64,000 nt of DNA from Desulfotignum sp. GTDB taxonomy: Bacteria > Desulfobacterota > Desulfobacteria > Desulfobacterales > Desulfobacteraceae. Below the pieces are notes generated by a model that was not told the origin of the DNA, searched no databases, and was given only the letters and a program-made list of their open reading frames with translations. The position numbers were made by a program, and so were the translations under genes. This document shows positions 1 to 9,251 of this stretch, piece after piece; the first letter of the stretch is position 1, and each line of letters begins with the position of its first letter. Where the stretch lies: the NCBI GenBank assembly GCA_011390635.1, contig JAABSA010000010.1, positions 51,954 to 115,953 on the forward strand, written 5' to 3'.

Positions 1-43
1 TGGCCCGGGCCTAACCAAAATTTTTGTTGCAGGAAAGCATTCT

Positions 44-496
44 ATGGAAATTGAAAAAATTGATCAGATCATTGACAGGCACAATGGAGAGGCCAGCAAC
101 CTGCTCCAGATCATGCTGGATATTCAAAAAGAGAACAACTGGCTTTCCAAACAGGCACTGGCACGGGTCAGCGAGAAACTGTCCGTTCCTTTGACCCGGA
201 TTCAGCACATTGCCACCTTTTATAAAGCCTTCAGCCTGGTGCCCAAAGGCCGCCATAAAGTGCATATCTGTGTGGGAACCGCTTGTCATGTCCGGGGTGC
301 CACAAGGATTCTGGACACGGTGGAAGATGCCACGGGCATCAAACCCGGCGAAACCGACCTGGACCTGAAATTCAGCCTGGAAACAGTCAACTGCCTGGGC
401 TGCTGTGCCCTGGGGCCTGTCATGGAAGTGGATGGCAAGGTCCATGGGAAAATGTCACCGGTCAAGACGGCCCGGACCTTAAAAATATATGAGTAG
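44..496 (+). CDS. NuoE/HndA-type [2Fe-2S] diaphorase subunit
   Basis: A 150-residue thioredoxin-like [2Fe-2S] protein of the NuoE/HndA family, the small electron-relay subunit of NAD(P)H-dependent hydrogenases, formate dehydrogenases and complex I. The four expected cysteines are visible as CVGTAC and, about 36 residues later, CLGCC. Length is normal for the family. The ATG is preceded by an AGGAAA ribosome site. It sits 9 bases before the NuoF-type subunit and forms one unit with it and the next ferredoxin-like gene. A reading frame open from the window edge stops at about base 14 and may be the end of an upstream partner. The family call is secure. The physiological partner (formate dehydrogenase, hydrogenase or other) is inferred only from the nearby fdhD. 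Confidence 0.92.
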   Translation: MEIEKIDQIIDRHNGEASNLLQIMLDIQKENNWLSKQALARVSEKLSVPLTRIQHIATFYKAFSLVPKGRHKVHICVGTACHVRGATRILDTVEDATGIKPGETDLDLKFSLETVNCLGCCALGPVMEVDGKVHGKMSPVKTARTLKIYE

Positions 497-505
497 GGGA
501 AAATT

Positions 506-2437
506 ATGGCGCGGTTAGATACGCCTGAAGCACTGGAAAGCTTCAGGCAGCAAATATTATCCAGAAGAGATCCGAACAACCCTTGTGTTTCCATCTGTGC
601 CGGTGCCGGGTGTGTGGCATCCGGAGCCGATGAAGTCATCGCGGCCTTTGAAAAAGAAATACAGGACCAGAGGCTGTCTGCCACGGTTTCCACCAAAGGC
701 ACGGGATGTCCCGGGTTCTGCGAACAGGGTCCTGTGGTGGTCATTTATCCCGAAGAGATCTGTTATCTCCAGGTTGCGGCAAAGGATGTGCCGGAAATCG
801 TGGCACAGACCATCAAAGAAAAGCAGGTGGTGGAGCGGTTGTGTTATAAAGATCCGGCCACCGGAGAACGGGCGGTCAAAGAGTCGGATATATCGTTTTA
901 CAAAGCCCAGCAGCGCACGGTGTTGTGCAATAATATCAAAATCGATTCCAAAAGCATTGATGATTATATAGCGCTGGGCGGCTATGCAGCCCTTGCCAAA
1001 GCCCTGGGTGAAATGACGGATCTGGAAGTGCTGGAAGAGGTCAAAAAATCCAATATCCGGGGCAGGGGCGGTGCCGGATTTCCCGCCGGCAGAAAATGGG
1101 AAGGTTCCAGAAATGCACCAGATCCCATCAAATATGTGATTGTCAATGCAGATGAAGGAGATCCGGGTGCGTTCATGGACCGGGCCCTTTTGGAAGGCAA
1201 TCCCCATTCCATCCTGGAAGGTCTGATCCTTGGCGGCTATGCCGTCAAGTCCAATGAAGGGTATTTCTACGTGCGCCAGGAATATCCTCTGGCCGTGGAA
1301 AACATCAACCTGGCCATCAAACAGGCCCGGGCCTATGGTCTGTTGGGAGAAAACATCCTGGGATCGGGATTTGACTTCAATGTGATCGTCCACCAGGGAG
1401 CAGGGGCCTTTGTGTGCGGAGAGTCCACAGCGCTGATGACATCTCTGGAAGGCAAGGCAGGCGAGCCCAGACCCAAGTATGTCCGGTCCAATGTCAAGGG
1501 ATTATGGGAACGACCCTCTGTTTTGAATAACGTGGAAACCTGGGCCAACATTCCCTTGATCATCAACCATGGGGCGGACTGGTTCACCTCCGTGGGAACA
1601 GAGAGCTCCAAAGGCACCAAGATCTTTTCCCTGGTGGGAAAAATCACCAACACCGGTCTGGTGGAAGTGCCCATGGGCATGACCCTCAAAGAGATCATCT
1701 ATGATATCGGAGGTGGTATCCCTGGGGGCAAAAAATTCAAGGCTGTCCAAACCGGCGGCCCGTCAGGCGGTTGCATTCCGGAACATCTGCTGGATCTGCA
1801 GGTGGGGTTTGACGAGCTGACCAAGGCCGGCTCCATGATGGGATCCGGCGGCATGATCGTCATGGATGAGGACACCTGCATGGTGGATGTGGCAAGGTAT
1901 TTCATTGCGTTTCTCACCGATGAATCCTGCGGCAAATGCGTGCCCTGCAGAGAAGGCCTGCGACAAATGCACCGGATACTGACCAACATCACACAGGGAA
2001 AAGGGAAAAAAGGGGACATTGAACTGCTGGAGGAGTTGTCTGAAACCGCGGTGGAAGCATCGTTGTGCGCCCTGGGCAAAAGCGCACCCAATCCGTTTTT
2101 AAGTACGCTCAAATATTTCAGGGATGAATATGAAGCCCACATCAATGACCAGCGCTGCCCGGCCCTGTCCTGCAAGGAACTGATTTCATTTTACATCGAT
2201 CCGGACAAGTGCACAGGCTGCGGCACCTGCCGCAAACAGTGCCCGGCGGATGCCATAGACGGGGACAAAAAAATTATACACATCATTGACCAGGAAAAAT
2301 GTACCCGGTGCGGCACCTGTTTTGAGGTGTGCCCGCCCAAATTTTCTTCTGTAATGAAACTGTCGGGCGAGCCGGTGCCGGACCCTGTGGCACCGGAAGA
2401 GCGAACCATTCGAAAAAAGACAACAGCGAAAGGCTAG
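506..2437 (+). CDS. NuoF/HndC-type NAD(P)-binding FMN diaphorase subunit
   Basis: A 643-residue flavoprotein that exchanges electrons between NAD(P)H and Fe-S clusters. Domains in order: an N-terminal thioredoxin-like [2Fe-2S] domain (C31, C36, then the GCPGFC pair near 68-72); the NuoF core with the NADH/FMN glycine-rich loop RGRGGAGF at about 185 and GAGAFVCGESTALM; the N3-type [4Fe-4S] motif ESCGKCVPC near 473-481; and a C-terminal two-cluster ferredoxin domain (CTGCGTC and CTRCGTC, about 569-611). This order is that of HndC/HydB subunits of bifurcating hydrogenases and NAD-dependent formate dehydrogenases, and is longer than plain NuoF. Tightly spaced with both neighbours. Whether it bifurcates electrons cannot be told from sequence. 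Confidence 0.94.
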   Translation: MARLDTPEALESFRQQILSRRDPNNPCVSICAGAGCVASGADEVIAAFEKEIQDQRLSATVSTKGTGCPGFCEQGPVVVIYPEEICYLQVAAKDVPEIVAQTIKEKQVVERLCYKDPATGERAVKESDISFYKAQQRTVLCNNIKIDSKSIDDYIALGGYAALAKALGEMTDLEVLEEVKKSNIRGRGGAGFPAGRKWEGSRNAPDPIKYVIVNADEGDPGAFMDRALLEGNPHSILEGLILGGYAVKSNEGYFYVRQEYPLAVENINLAIKQARAYGLLGENILGSGFDFNVIVHQGAGAFVCGESTALMTSLEGKAGEPRPKYVRSNVKGLWERPSVLNNVETWANIPLIINHGADWFTSVGTESSKGTKIFSLVGKITNTGLVEVPMGMTLKEIIYDIGGGIPGGKKFKAVQTGGPSGGCIPEHLLDLQVGFDELTKAGSMMGSGGMIVMDEDTCMVDVARYFIAFLTDESCGKCVPCREGLRQMHRILTNITQGKGKKGDIELLEELSETAVEASLCALGKSAPNPFLSTLKYFRDEYEAHINDQRCPALSCKELISFYIDPDKCTGCGTCRKQCPADAIDGDKKIIHIIDQEKCTRCGTCFEVCPPKFSSVMKLSGEPVPDPVAPEERTIRKKTTAKG

Positions 2438-2443
2438 GTTATC

Positions 2444-3061
2444 ATGGGTGATATTCAATTTGAGATCGATGGGAAAACCGTGACAGCGGATCAGGGCATG
2501 ACTGTTCTGGAGGCCGCCCAGAAAGAAGGAATTTATATTCCCACCCTGTGTCACCATGAAAAGCTTGAACCGTTCGGCGGATGCCGGCTGTGTATCGTGG
2601 AGGTGGAGGACCGGGGGTGGACAAAATATGTGGTGTCCTGTGTATTTCCGGCGGCAAACGGTATCATCGTCAGGACCCGGTCAGAGAAGGTGGACCGGCT
2701 GCGCAAGACCATCATCGAGCTGCTCATGGCCCATGCACCGGATGCACCGGATCTTTTGAAACTGGCCAGAGAATACGGGGCAGATCCCGACCGGTATGAA
2801 AGAGATCCCTCTTTTTGCATCCACTGCGGCCTGTGTGTGAGGTATTGTGCAGAAGTGGCCGGCAAGCATGCTGTCGGATTTGTAGACCGGGGGATCAACA
2901 AGGAGATCAGCTTTGTGCCGGAAATCGCGGCAAAAGAGTGTAATGACTGCAAGGAGTGCTTTCCCTTGTGTCCCACCTCCTATCTCCAGGCGGCATTTGT
3001 CTACACCCAGGCCCTGTCATTTCCGGATGCTGTGAAAACCGGTCAGTCAGCCGGAAAATAG
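2444..3061 (+). CDS. HndD/NuoG-like N-terminal Fe-S protein without catalytic domain
   Basis: A 205-residue protein matching only the N-terminal electron-transfer part of HndD or NuoG. A plant-type [2Fe-2S] domain has cysteines at about 36, 47, 50 and 66. It is followed by two cysteine clusters, FCIHCGLCVRYC and CNDCKECFPLC, each suited to a [4Fe-4S] centre. The hydrogenase H-cluster domain and the molybdopterin domain of longer homologues are absent. The protein ends cleanly at a stop, with fdhD about 70 bases downstream, so the short form looks natural, not broken. It probably links the NuoEF-type diaphorase to a separate catalytic subunit, which is not visible in this window. Confidence 0.88.
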   Translation: MGDIQFEIDGKTVTADQGMTVLEAAQKEGIYIPTLCHHEKLEPFGGCRLCIVEVEDRGWTKYVVSCVFPAANGIIVRTRSEKVDRLRKTIIELLMAHAPDAPDLLKLAREYGADPDRYERDPSFCIHCGLCVRYCAEVAGKHAVGFVDRGINKEISFVPEIAAKECNDCKECFPLCPTSYLQAAFVYTQALSFPDAVKTGQSAGK

Positions 3062-3131
3062 TTTTCCCAGCGGGAACAGACAATGCCATCCGGCAAAAGG
3101 TTCCAAGCCAGAGCAAAAGGATATAACCGGG

Positions 3132-3968
3132 ATGGAAAATAAAAATAATACCCAGCAGTTCACGGTATTCCAATGCCGGTCAAAAACCTGCGATGCGGTT
3201 CCCATGGAATTGATCGGGGAAGAGCCGTTTTTGATCCGCATTGAAGACAAGTCCTATTCCGTTGTCATGCGCACCCCGGGAAACGAAATTCATCATGCGG
3301 CCGGGTTCTGCTTAGGCGAAGGACTGGTGAGCACCCCGGATGATATCAAAACCATCGGATATGATGTCGATCTGGACCCCAATGTCGTTGATGTCTGGCT
3401 GTCTGAGCAGCGGCGCAAAAAAATCAGTCATCTGTTGCAGCGAAACGCGTTTGTCAGCCAGACGAGCTGCGGCATCTGCGGGAAAGAGATGCTCAGAGAC
3501 ATCCAGTCGGCCGTAGAGCCGGCTCCGGACGGGTTCAACTTTACCCTTGATCAGGCCTTTGGCTGTATTGCGGCATTGTCCAAAAACCAGAAATTTTACC
3601 AGCGCACCAGAGGGTCCCATGCTGCGCTGGTGTTCGGGGAAAACGGTGATGTACTGGCCTTTGCCGAGGATGTGGGACGTCACAACGGCCTGGATAAGGC
3701 CATTGGCAAGGCATTTTTAGACCATACCCTGGACCGGGCCCGGATACTGGTATTGTCATCGCGCATCAGCTATGAACTGGTGCAGAAAGCGGCCCGGGCC
3801 AGAATCCAGGTGATGATCTCCAATTCCCGTCCCACTGCCCTGGCCGCCCGGATGGGGGCCTCATTGAACATGACCCTGGCCTTTCCCACCGGGAATGATC
3901 AGCTCATGGTGGTAAGCGGTGAAAACAGAATTATCCAGGATAAAAACAACATGCGGGTGATCTACTGA
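3132..3968 (+). CDS. fdhD: Formate dehydrogenase accessory sulfurtransferase FdhD
   Basis: A 278-residue FdhD protein. FdhD carries sulfur from a cysteine desulfurase to the molybdenum/tungsten bis-MGD cofactor and is needed for active formate dehydrogenase. Family signatures are present: the redox CxxC in TSCGICGKEM, the segment GEGLVSTPDDI near the N-terminus, and the conserved FAEDVGRHNGLDKAIG stretch. Length is normal. It follows the diaphorase genes on the same strand with a 70-base gap, which makes a formate dehydrogenase the most likely partner of that diaphorase. The link is contextual. Confidence 0.94.
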   Translation: MENKNNTQQFTVFQCRSKTCDAVPMELIGEEPFLIRIEDKSYSVVMRTPGNEIHHAAGFCLGEGLVSTPDDIKTIGYDVDLDPNVVDVWLSEQRRKKISHLLQRNAFVSQTSCGICGKEMLRDIQSAVEPAPDGFNFTLDQAFGCIAALSKNQKFYQRTRGSHAALVFGENGDVLAFAEDVGRHNGLDKAIGKAFLDHTLDRARILVLSSRISYELVQKAARARIQVMISNSRPTALAARMGASLNMTLAFPTGNDQLMVVSGENRIIQDKNNMRVIY

Positions 3969-4014
3969 ATGATAATGGAAGGCCCGGATATGATACAACT
4001 ATGAGGAGGAACAA

Positions 4015-4797
4015 GTGAAAATTCTTACAACTGTAAAAAAAGTCGTTGATGTGGAATTGAATATCCATGTGGAAAACGGTGCCATTATGGAAAAAGGGTT
4101 GCAGTATGTGATCAATGCCTGGGATGAAAATGCAGTGGAAGCGGCTGTCCAGCTCAAGGAGGCCCACAAGGCGGAAACCACCCTGGTATCTTTGGGCAGC
4201 GGAGACAATACCGATATTATCCGCAAATGCTATGCCATGGGCATCGACAATGCCATTCACATTGATGACCCGGCCCTTGCAAAGGCAGACTCCCAAATCT
4301 TTGCAAGGGTGCTGCAAAGAGTATATGAAGCCGGTGATTATGACCTGGTGATCACCGGCAAACAGGCCCAGGACACGGACGCCGGTCAGGCCGGTATCAT
4401 GCTGGGTGAGTTTCTGGGCATCCCCTGTGTCAGCAATGTCATTGAGATCAAGGTAACGGATGATACCCATATCCAGGTGTCCCGGCTCGGGGATGCAGGC
4501 ACGGAAATAGTTGATCTGACCCTGCCTGCCGTGGTAACGGTGAGTGACAGCATCAATGAACCCCGGCTGCCGGCCATGCGGGGCATCATGATGGCCAAAA
4601 AAAAGAAGATCACTGTCATGGACCTGGCCGGTCTGGGCACTTCCTTTGAAGAGGTGGGGGGGACCGCGCGCAAATCCGAAATTGTAGAATTCATGGCCCA
4701 GGAAAAACGCAAGGGCGGCCGGAAATTTGAAGGTGACCCGGCCGAGATCACCGCAAAGGTGGTGCAGTTACTGGTCAATGAAGCAAAGGTTTTATAG
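4015..4797 (+). CDS. etfB: Electron transfer flavoprotein subunit beta (first set)
   Basis: A 260-residue EtfB/FixA-family protein. It begins with GTG 6 bases after a strong GAGGAGGA ribosome site. The family pattern of an N-terminal KILTTVKKVVD strand, NAWDENAVEAAVQLKEA, and the nucleotide-loop region QAQDTDAGQAG is present, with the ETF-beta signature region near the end of the fold. It pairs with the etfA gene about 100 bases downstream and the Etf-linked membrane oxidoreductase after that. Etf carries electrons from acyl-CoA dehydrogenases. Here the membrane partner suggests delivery to menaquinone. Confidence 0.95.
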   Translation: MKILTTVKKVVDVELNIHVENGAIMEKGLQYVINAWDENAVEAAVQLKEAHKAETTLVSLGSGDNTDIIRKCYAMGIDNAIHIDDPALAKADSQIFARVLQRVYEAGDYDLVITGKQAQDTDAGQAGIMLGEFLGIPCVSNVIEIKVTDDTHIQVSRLGDAGTEIVDLTLPAVVTVSDSINEPRLPAMRGIMMAKKKKITVMDLAGLGTSFEEVGGTARKSEIVEFMAQEKRKGGRKFEGDPAEITAKVVQLLVNEAKVL

Positions 4798-4894
4798 CCG
4801 GCATTTCCGGACATATTCGGTTGCCTTTTACCGCATGTAAAAACGTACCCATATCTAATATCATACCCATATCAAAATTGTAAGGATAGTGATT

Positions 4895-5854
4895 ATGACA
4901 AACATACTTGTAGTAGCAGATATCAAGCAGGGCGCACTTAAGGGAAGCGCCGCCGAACTGTTGTCAAAAGCCAAGGCCCTGGGTGCCAAAACCGCCGCAG
5001 TGGCCGTGGGGCACAAAGTGGCCGATCTGGCCCCCCAGCTGGCGGCTGCCGGATCAGACACCCAGTATGTGGTGGATGACCCGTCCCTGGAATTGTTTTC
5101 CGCCGGTCCCTTTGCTGCGGCTGTTGTGGAAGCGGCCAAAGCGTTTTCTGCAGACATGGTCTGGTTTGGATTTTCTGAAACCGGCAAGGCAGCAGCCCCC
5201 CGGGTGGCGGTGCAGCTGGATGCAGCCTGCGCCACGGAAATCATTGATGCCGCCATTGACGGAGATAATATTCATATAGTCCGGCCGGCCATTGCCAACA
5301 AGGTGCTCCAGAGAGTCAAAATCAATGCGCCCAAACTGGTGTCGGTTGTGCGGGCCGGGGCGTTTGAAGCAGATCCGGAAGCTACGGGCACCGAAAATGT
5401 AATCACCCTGGATCCCCCTGAAAAAGATCCGGCTGCTGCGGTCAAAGAACTCATCTCCGATGCTGCAGGGGAAATCGATCTGGCGGATGCTGATATTGTC
5501 GTTTCCGTGGGCCGGGGGGCCAAAGACCAGACCGGTATTGACCTGGTAAAAGACCTGGCCGACAGCCTGGCAGCCGGATTCGGATCTTCCCGTTCCATGG
5601 TGGATGCTGGTTTGATGGCCCATAACAAACAGGTGGGCCAGACCGGTAAAATCGTGGCCCCATCCCTGTACGTGGCTGTGGGGATTTCCGGCGCCATCCA
5701 GCACCTGGCCGGAATGAACGGCTCCAAGGTGATTCTGGCGGTGAACAAGGATCCGGAAGCACCAATTTTTAATGTGGCGGATTTTGGGATTGTCGGGGAC
5801 CTGTTTGATGTGATACCATTGCTCAAGGAAGAAATTAAAAAGATCCGGGCCTGA
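4895..5854 (+). CDS. etfA: Electron transfer flavoprotein subunit alpha (first set)
   Basis: A 319-residue EtfA/FixB-family protein. The C-terminal FAD-binding domain is clear: VSVGRGAKDQTG, then GSSRSMVDAG, then the signature YVAVGISGAIQHLAGM and AVNKDPEAPIFNVADFGIVGD. The ATG at 4895 is chosen because TAAGGA lies 8 bases before it; the GTG two codons earlier would sit almost on the ribosome site. It lies between etfB and the membrane Fe-S oxidoreductase on the same strand, so the three probably work as one electron route. Confidence 0.95.
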   Translation: MTNILVVADIKQGALKGSAAELLSKAKALGAKTAAVAVGHKVADLAPQLAAAGSDTQYVVDDPSLELFSAGPFAAAVVEAAKAFSADMVWFGFSETGKAAAPRVAVQLDAACATEIIDAAIDGDNIHIVRPAIANKVLQRVKINAPKLVSVVRAGAFEADPEATGTENVITLDPPEKDPAAAVKELISDAAGEIDLADADIVVSVGRGAKDQTGIDLVKDLADSLAAGFGSSRSMVDAGLMAHNKQVGQTGKIVAPSLYVAVGISGAIQHLAGMNGSKVILAVNKDPEAPIFNVADFGIVGDLFDVIPLLKEEIKKIRA

Positions 5855-5889
5855 GCGCCCCAAACCCGAAATTTGCGCATGAGGTAGAT

Positions 5890-7992
5890 ATGAGTCCCCT
5901 GTTGATGACACTTGTTCTTTTGGTGGGCCTAGGTATTTTTGCCAGGACCATGTATCGGAAAATTCTTTTGTTGACGGCCCTGGAACCTGCTGACCGGTTC
6001 AACCATATCAAGGACCGCCTGAAAAATATGGTGGTCATTGCGTTGGGCCAGAAACGCCTGGTGGGGCGTAAAAAAGAGCGGGCATCCGGTATCATGCACG
6101 CTCTGATCTTCTGGGGATTCTGTGTACTGCTCATCCGGTCCATCACCTTGTACGGCGAAGGCTATGTCCATGGATTTCAGCTGCCCCTGCTGGGGGAATC
6201 TTCTATTCTGGGATATCTGTATATCGCCTTAAAGGATATCATGGAAGGCGTGGTGCTGCTCATGGTGATCTGGGCTTTCTATCGGCGCATGGTGGTGAAA
6301 CCGGCCCGGCTTCATAACACCTGGGAGGCCTATCTGGTTCTGGGCATGATCGGGGTGCTGATGATATCGGATCTGTTGTATGACGGTTCCCGGTTCATGC
6401 TCATCACTGCCCACGGGAATCCCGTGGACCTGCATTTTTTCAACAATTCCACATTCGGCCAGGAGTTTATCTGGACACCGGTGACGGTACTGGCCGGAAA
6501 TGTGATTTCCGGATTTTCCGCCGTGGGGCTGGAACGGGTCATGGTCCTGATGTTCTGGGTCCATATCATCACCCAGCTTGTATTTTTGAACTTTCTGCCT
6601 TTGGGTAAGCATTTTCATGTCATCACCTCATTACCCAATGTGTTTTTCAAGAGCCTGGGCTATCCCCATGAAAAGATCAAACTGCTGGACCTGGAAGATG
6701 AATCGGTGTGGGAGGACGAGACCTTGGGGGTCAACCACCTGCACCAGCTGAACTGGAAACAGGGGCTGGATCTGTATACCTGTACGGAATGCGGCCGGTG
6801 CAAGGAGGTGTGTCCCACCTATGTCACGGACAAGCCGCTGAACCTGCATGATTTCAACGACACACTCAAGGCGGAACTGTATGCCAACGCCGACAACTTG
6901 ATTCACCGGGCCGGACTTGCCCGAACCCTTACAGGTGATGCAGAAGCTGATGCAAAAACCAAGGAAAAGATGGCGGTGTTCAAGAGTGAAAAAGCCCTGG
7001 TGGGAGATGTTATTGCCCTGGATACCCTGTGGGCCTGCACCACCTGCCGGGCCTGTGAACAGGTGTGTCCCGTTACCATTGAACAAGTACCCCGGATCAT
7101 TGCCATGCGCCAGGGCCAGACACTGATGCAGGGAGAATATCCCCAGGAACTCAACACCGCTTTTAAAGGACTGGAGCGTAACGGCAATCCCTGGGGTATC
7201 GGGTATGACAAACGCGCTGACTGGGCCGAGGGTCTGGATGTAAAGCGCATGGCCGATGACCCGAACGTGGATTACCTTCTGTGGGTGGGATGTGCCGGCT
7301 CATTTGATGACAGAACCCAGAAGGTGTCCAAGGCTCTGGTGAAAATTCTCAAAGCGGCAAAGGTGGATTTTGCCATTCTGGGCACCGAGGAAAAATGCAC
7401 GGGTGATTTTGCCCGCCGGACCGGCAATGAAATGATGTACCAGGCGATGGCCACGGAAAACATTGAAACCCTGAACAATTACAAGGTGAAAAAAATTATT
7501 GCGGCCTGTCCTCACTGCCTGAACACCCTCAAGCATGATTATCCCCAGATGGGGGGCCATTACGAGGTGATTCATCACACCGATTTTATCAACCAGCTGA
7601 TTGCGGATGGCAAAATCCGTGTGAAAAAATCTCTTGGCGGTGCACTCACCTATCATGATCCCTGTTACCTGGGCCGGTACAATGAGATCTATGATGCCCC
7701 AAGAAATGTCCTGAACAACCTGTCAAGCCAGGGTCTTTCCGAACTGCCTCGCCACGGTACGGAAAGCTTTTGCTGCGGTGCCGGCGGCGGGCGGATGTGG
7801 ATGGAGGAAACCATCGGGTCCCGGATCAATGTGGAACGGTCCAGAGAGATTGTGCAGGAAAAGGCAGATACCGTGGCCGTGGGCTGTCCCTTCTGTCTGA
7901 CCATGATTGAGGACGGTATGAAAGAACTGGACAAGGATGAACAGATAAAAACCAGAGACATTGCCGAACTGGTGGCAGAGCACCTGGCGTAA
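5890..7992 (+). CDS. Etf-linked membrane Fe-S oxidoreductase (HdrD/DUF224-like)
   Basis: A 700-residue membrane-bound Fe-S protein. The N-terminal ~270 residues hold several hydrophobic segments resembling the nitrate-reductase gamma/HdrE haem-binding membrane domain. Then come two [4Fe-4S] motifs, CTECGRCKEVCP at 298 and CTTCRACEQVCP at 383, and two CCG-type domains (DPCYLG near 592, CCGAGGG at 628) as in heterodisulfide reductase HdrD. Placed directly after etfBA, this architecture matches the proposed Etf:menaquinone oxidoreductases of syntrophs and sulfate reducers, which feed acyl-CoA electrons to the quinone pool. Function is inferred from architecture and context; quinone specificity is not visible. 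Confidence 0.88.
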   Translation: MSPLLMTLVLLVGLGIFARTMYRKILLLTALEPADRFNHIKDRLKNMVVIALGQKRLVGRKKERASGIMHALIFWGFCVLLIRSITLYGEGYVHGFQLPLLGESSILGYLYIALKDIMEGVVLLMVIWAFYRRMVVKPARLHNTWEAYLVLGMIGVLMISDLLYDGSRFMLITAHGNPVDLHFFNNSTFGQEFIWTPVTVLAGNVISGFSAVGLERVMVLMFWVHIITQLVFLNFLPLGKHFHVITSLPNVFFKSLGYPHEKIKLLDLEDESVWEDETLGVNHLHQLNWKQGLDLYTCTECGRCKEVCPTYVTDKPLNLHDFNDTLKAELYANADNLIHRAGLARTLTGDAEADAKTKEKMAVFKSEKALVGDVIALDTLWACTTCRACEQVCPVTIEQVPRIIAMRQGQTLMQGEYPQELNTAFKGLERNGNPWGIGYDKRADWAEGLDVKRMADDPNVDYLLWVGCAGSFDDRTQKVSKALVKILKAAKVDFAILGTEEKCTGDFARRTGNEMMYQAMATENIETLNNYKVKKIIAACPHCLNTLKHDYPQMGGHYEVIHHTDFINQLIADGKIRVKKSLGGALTYHDPCYLGRYNEIYDAPRNVLNNLSSQGLSELPRHGTESFCCGAGGGRMWMEETIGSRINVERSREIVQEKADTVAVGCPFCLTMIEDGMKELDKDEQIKTRDIAELVAEHLA

Positions 7993-8034
7993 GCAGCCTG
8001 GTCCATAAAGACAAAAGAGAAACAAATATAAGAA

Positions 8035-8079
8035 AACACAGGCAAAACAAAACGATGTCGTCTTTGTTTTGCCTGTGTT
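8035..8079 (+). terminator. Strong intergenic hairpin, probable terminator
   Basis: A perfect 17-bp inverted repeat (8035-8051 with 8063-8079, loop 11 bases) lies between the membrane oxidoreductase and the alcohol dehydrogenase. Its right arm is followed only by GTTTACC, so there is no good T-tract. It may end the etf transcript or act as an mRNA-stability hairpin. It lies only 20 bases before the next start codon. Confidence 0.55.
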
Positions 8080-8098
8080 GTTTACCGATGGAGGATGC

Positions 8099-9220
8099 AT
8101 GCAATATCACATGCCGGCACGGCTGTATTTCGGACCCGGAGAGATTCAGCGGGTCTCAACGGTTATTCAGGCAAAAAATCCGGTCCTGGTGACGGACAAG
8201 GGCGTGGTTCGGGCAGGGTTTGTTGCGCCGGTACTGGACCAGTTGGGAAAGATACCGGTATTTGACGGCATCGAGGCAAACCCCAAATCCGATACCATCA
8301 ACAACATTGCAAAAGAGCTGCGGCAGCTTGCACCTGATCTGGTGATCGGTCTGGGGGGCGGCAGTCCTCTGGATGCGGGAAAAGCCCTGGCCCTTCTGGC
8401 CACCAATCCGGGAAATATCCAGGATTATGAAGGCAGAGAAAAATATACCAAAGATCCGTTGCCGTTCATGGCCATTCCCACCACCTGCGGCACCGGGTCA
8501 GAGGTCACCTGGGTGTCGGTGATCACCGATGTGGACCGCAAATTCAAGATGAGCATCAAGGGACCCAAACTGTATCCGGCTGTCTCCATTGTGGACCCGG
8601 ATCTTATCGCCACACTGCCTCAGCCCATGATCGCGGCCACCGGCCTGGATGCCCTGACCCATGCCGTGGAAGCCTATCTGTCAAAGCCTGCCACCCTGAT
8701 CACCGACACCCATGCGGTAAGGGCGGTTGGGCTTATCCTGGGATCCATTGAAAAGGCGTTTGCCGATATCCAGAGCAATGCCAGGCAAAGAGAAGATCTA
8801 ATGTACGGCTCCATGGTGGCGGGCCTGGCATTCGGCAATGCAGATGTCACGGCGGTGCACTGCATCTCCGAGTCCATCGGGGCTTTGTATGACATTCCCC
8901 ACGGGGTGGCCAATGCCATGTTTCTGCCCCATGTACTGGAGTACAACCTGCCGGCCTGCACCCAAAAAATGGCGGTCCTGGCCCGGATCACCGGCATTGC
9001 TGCCGCTTCCGATGAACAGGCAGCCAGAACTTTTATTCAGAAAATAAAGGACCTGTCCCGGGAGCTGGAAATTCCCGGGTTCAGGTCCCTGGATATCGAC
9101 CCGGACCAGTTCGCCCTGATTGCCGACATGTCTTGTAAGAACAATTCCAATGCATCCAATCCCCGGGATCTGGGTCCGTCTGATTACAGGAACATCCTTG
9201 AAGCGGCCCATGGGGCCTGA
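8099..9220 (+). CDS. Iron-containing alcohol dehydrogenase
   Basis: A 373-residue group III Fe-dependent alcohol dehydrogenase, oxidising or reducing an alcohol/aldehyde pair with NAD(P). Visible signatures: the nucleotide loop GLGGGSPLDAGKA, PTTCGTGSEVTW, GLDALTHAVEAYLS, and the metal-ligand histidine region ending in IPHGVANAMFLPHVLEYN. Start chosen at ATG 8099 just after GGAGGA; ATG 8111 is an alternative. It precedes an acyl-CoA dehydrogenase and a second etfBA on the same strand, so it may supply an aldehyde or acyl precursor to that pathway. Substrate unknown. Confidence 0.92.
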   Translation: MQYHMPARLYFGPGEIQRVSTVIQAKNPVLVTDKGVVRAGFVAPVLDQLGKIPVFDGIEANPKSDTINNIAKELRQLAPDLVIGLGGGSPLDAGKALALLATNPGNIQDYEGREKYTKDPLPFMAIPTTCGTGSEVTWVSVITDVDRKFKMSIKGPKLYPAVSIVDPDLIATLPQPMIAATGLDALTHAVEAYLSKPATLITDTHAVRAVGLILGSIEKAFADIQSNARQREDLMYGSMVAGLAFGNADVTAVHCISESIGALYDIPHGVANAMFLPHVLEYNLPACTQKMAVLARITGIAAASDEQAARTFIQKIKDLSRELEIPGFRSLDIDPDQFALIADMSCKNNSNASNPRDLGPSDYRNILEAAHGA

Positions 9221-9251
9221 CCCTTTTGGGATAAAAAGCGAAAGAACTGGT

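Noticed and set aside
557..1393. Long opposite-strand frame within the NuoF-type gene
   Set aside because: Shadow of the real gene: no family features and no ribosome site. The same applies to other long opposite-strand frames in the window.
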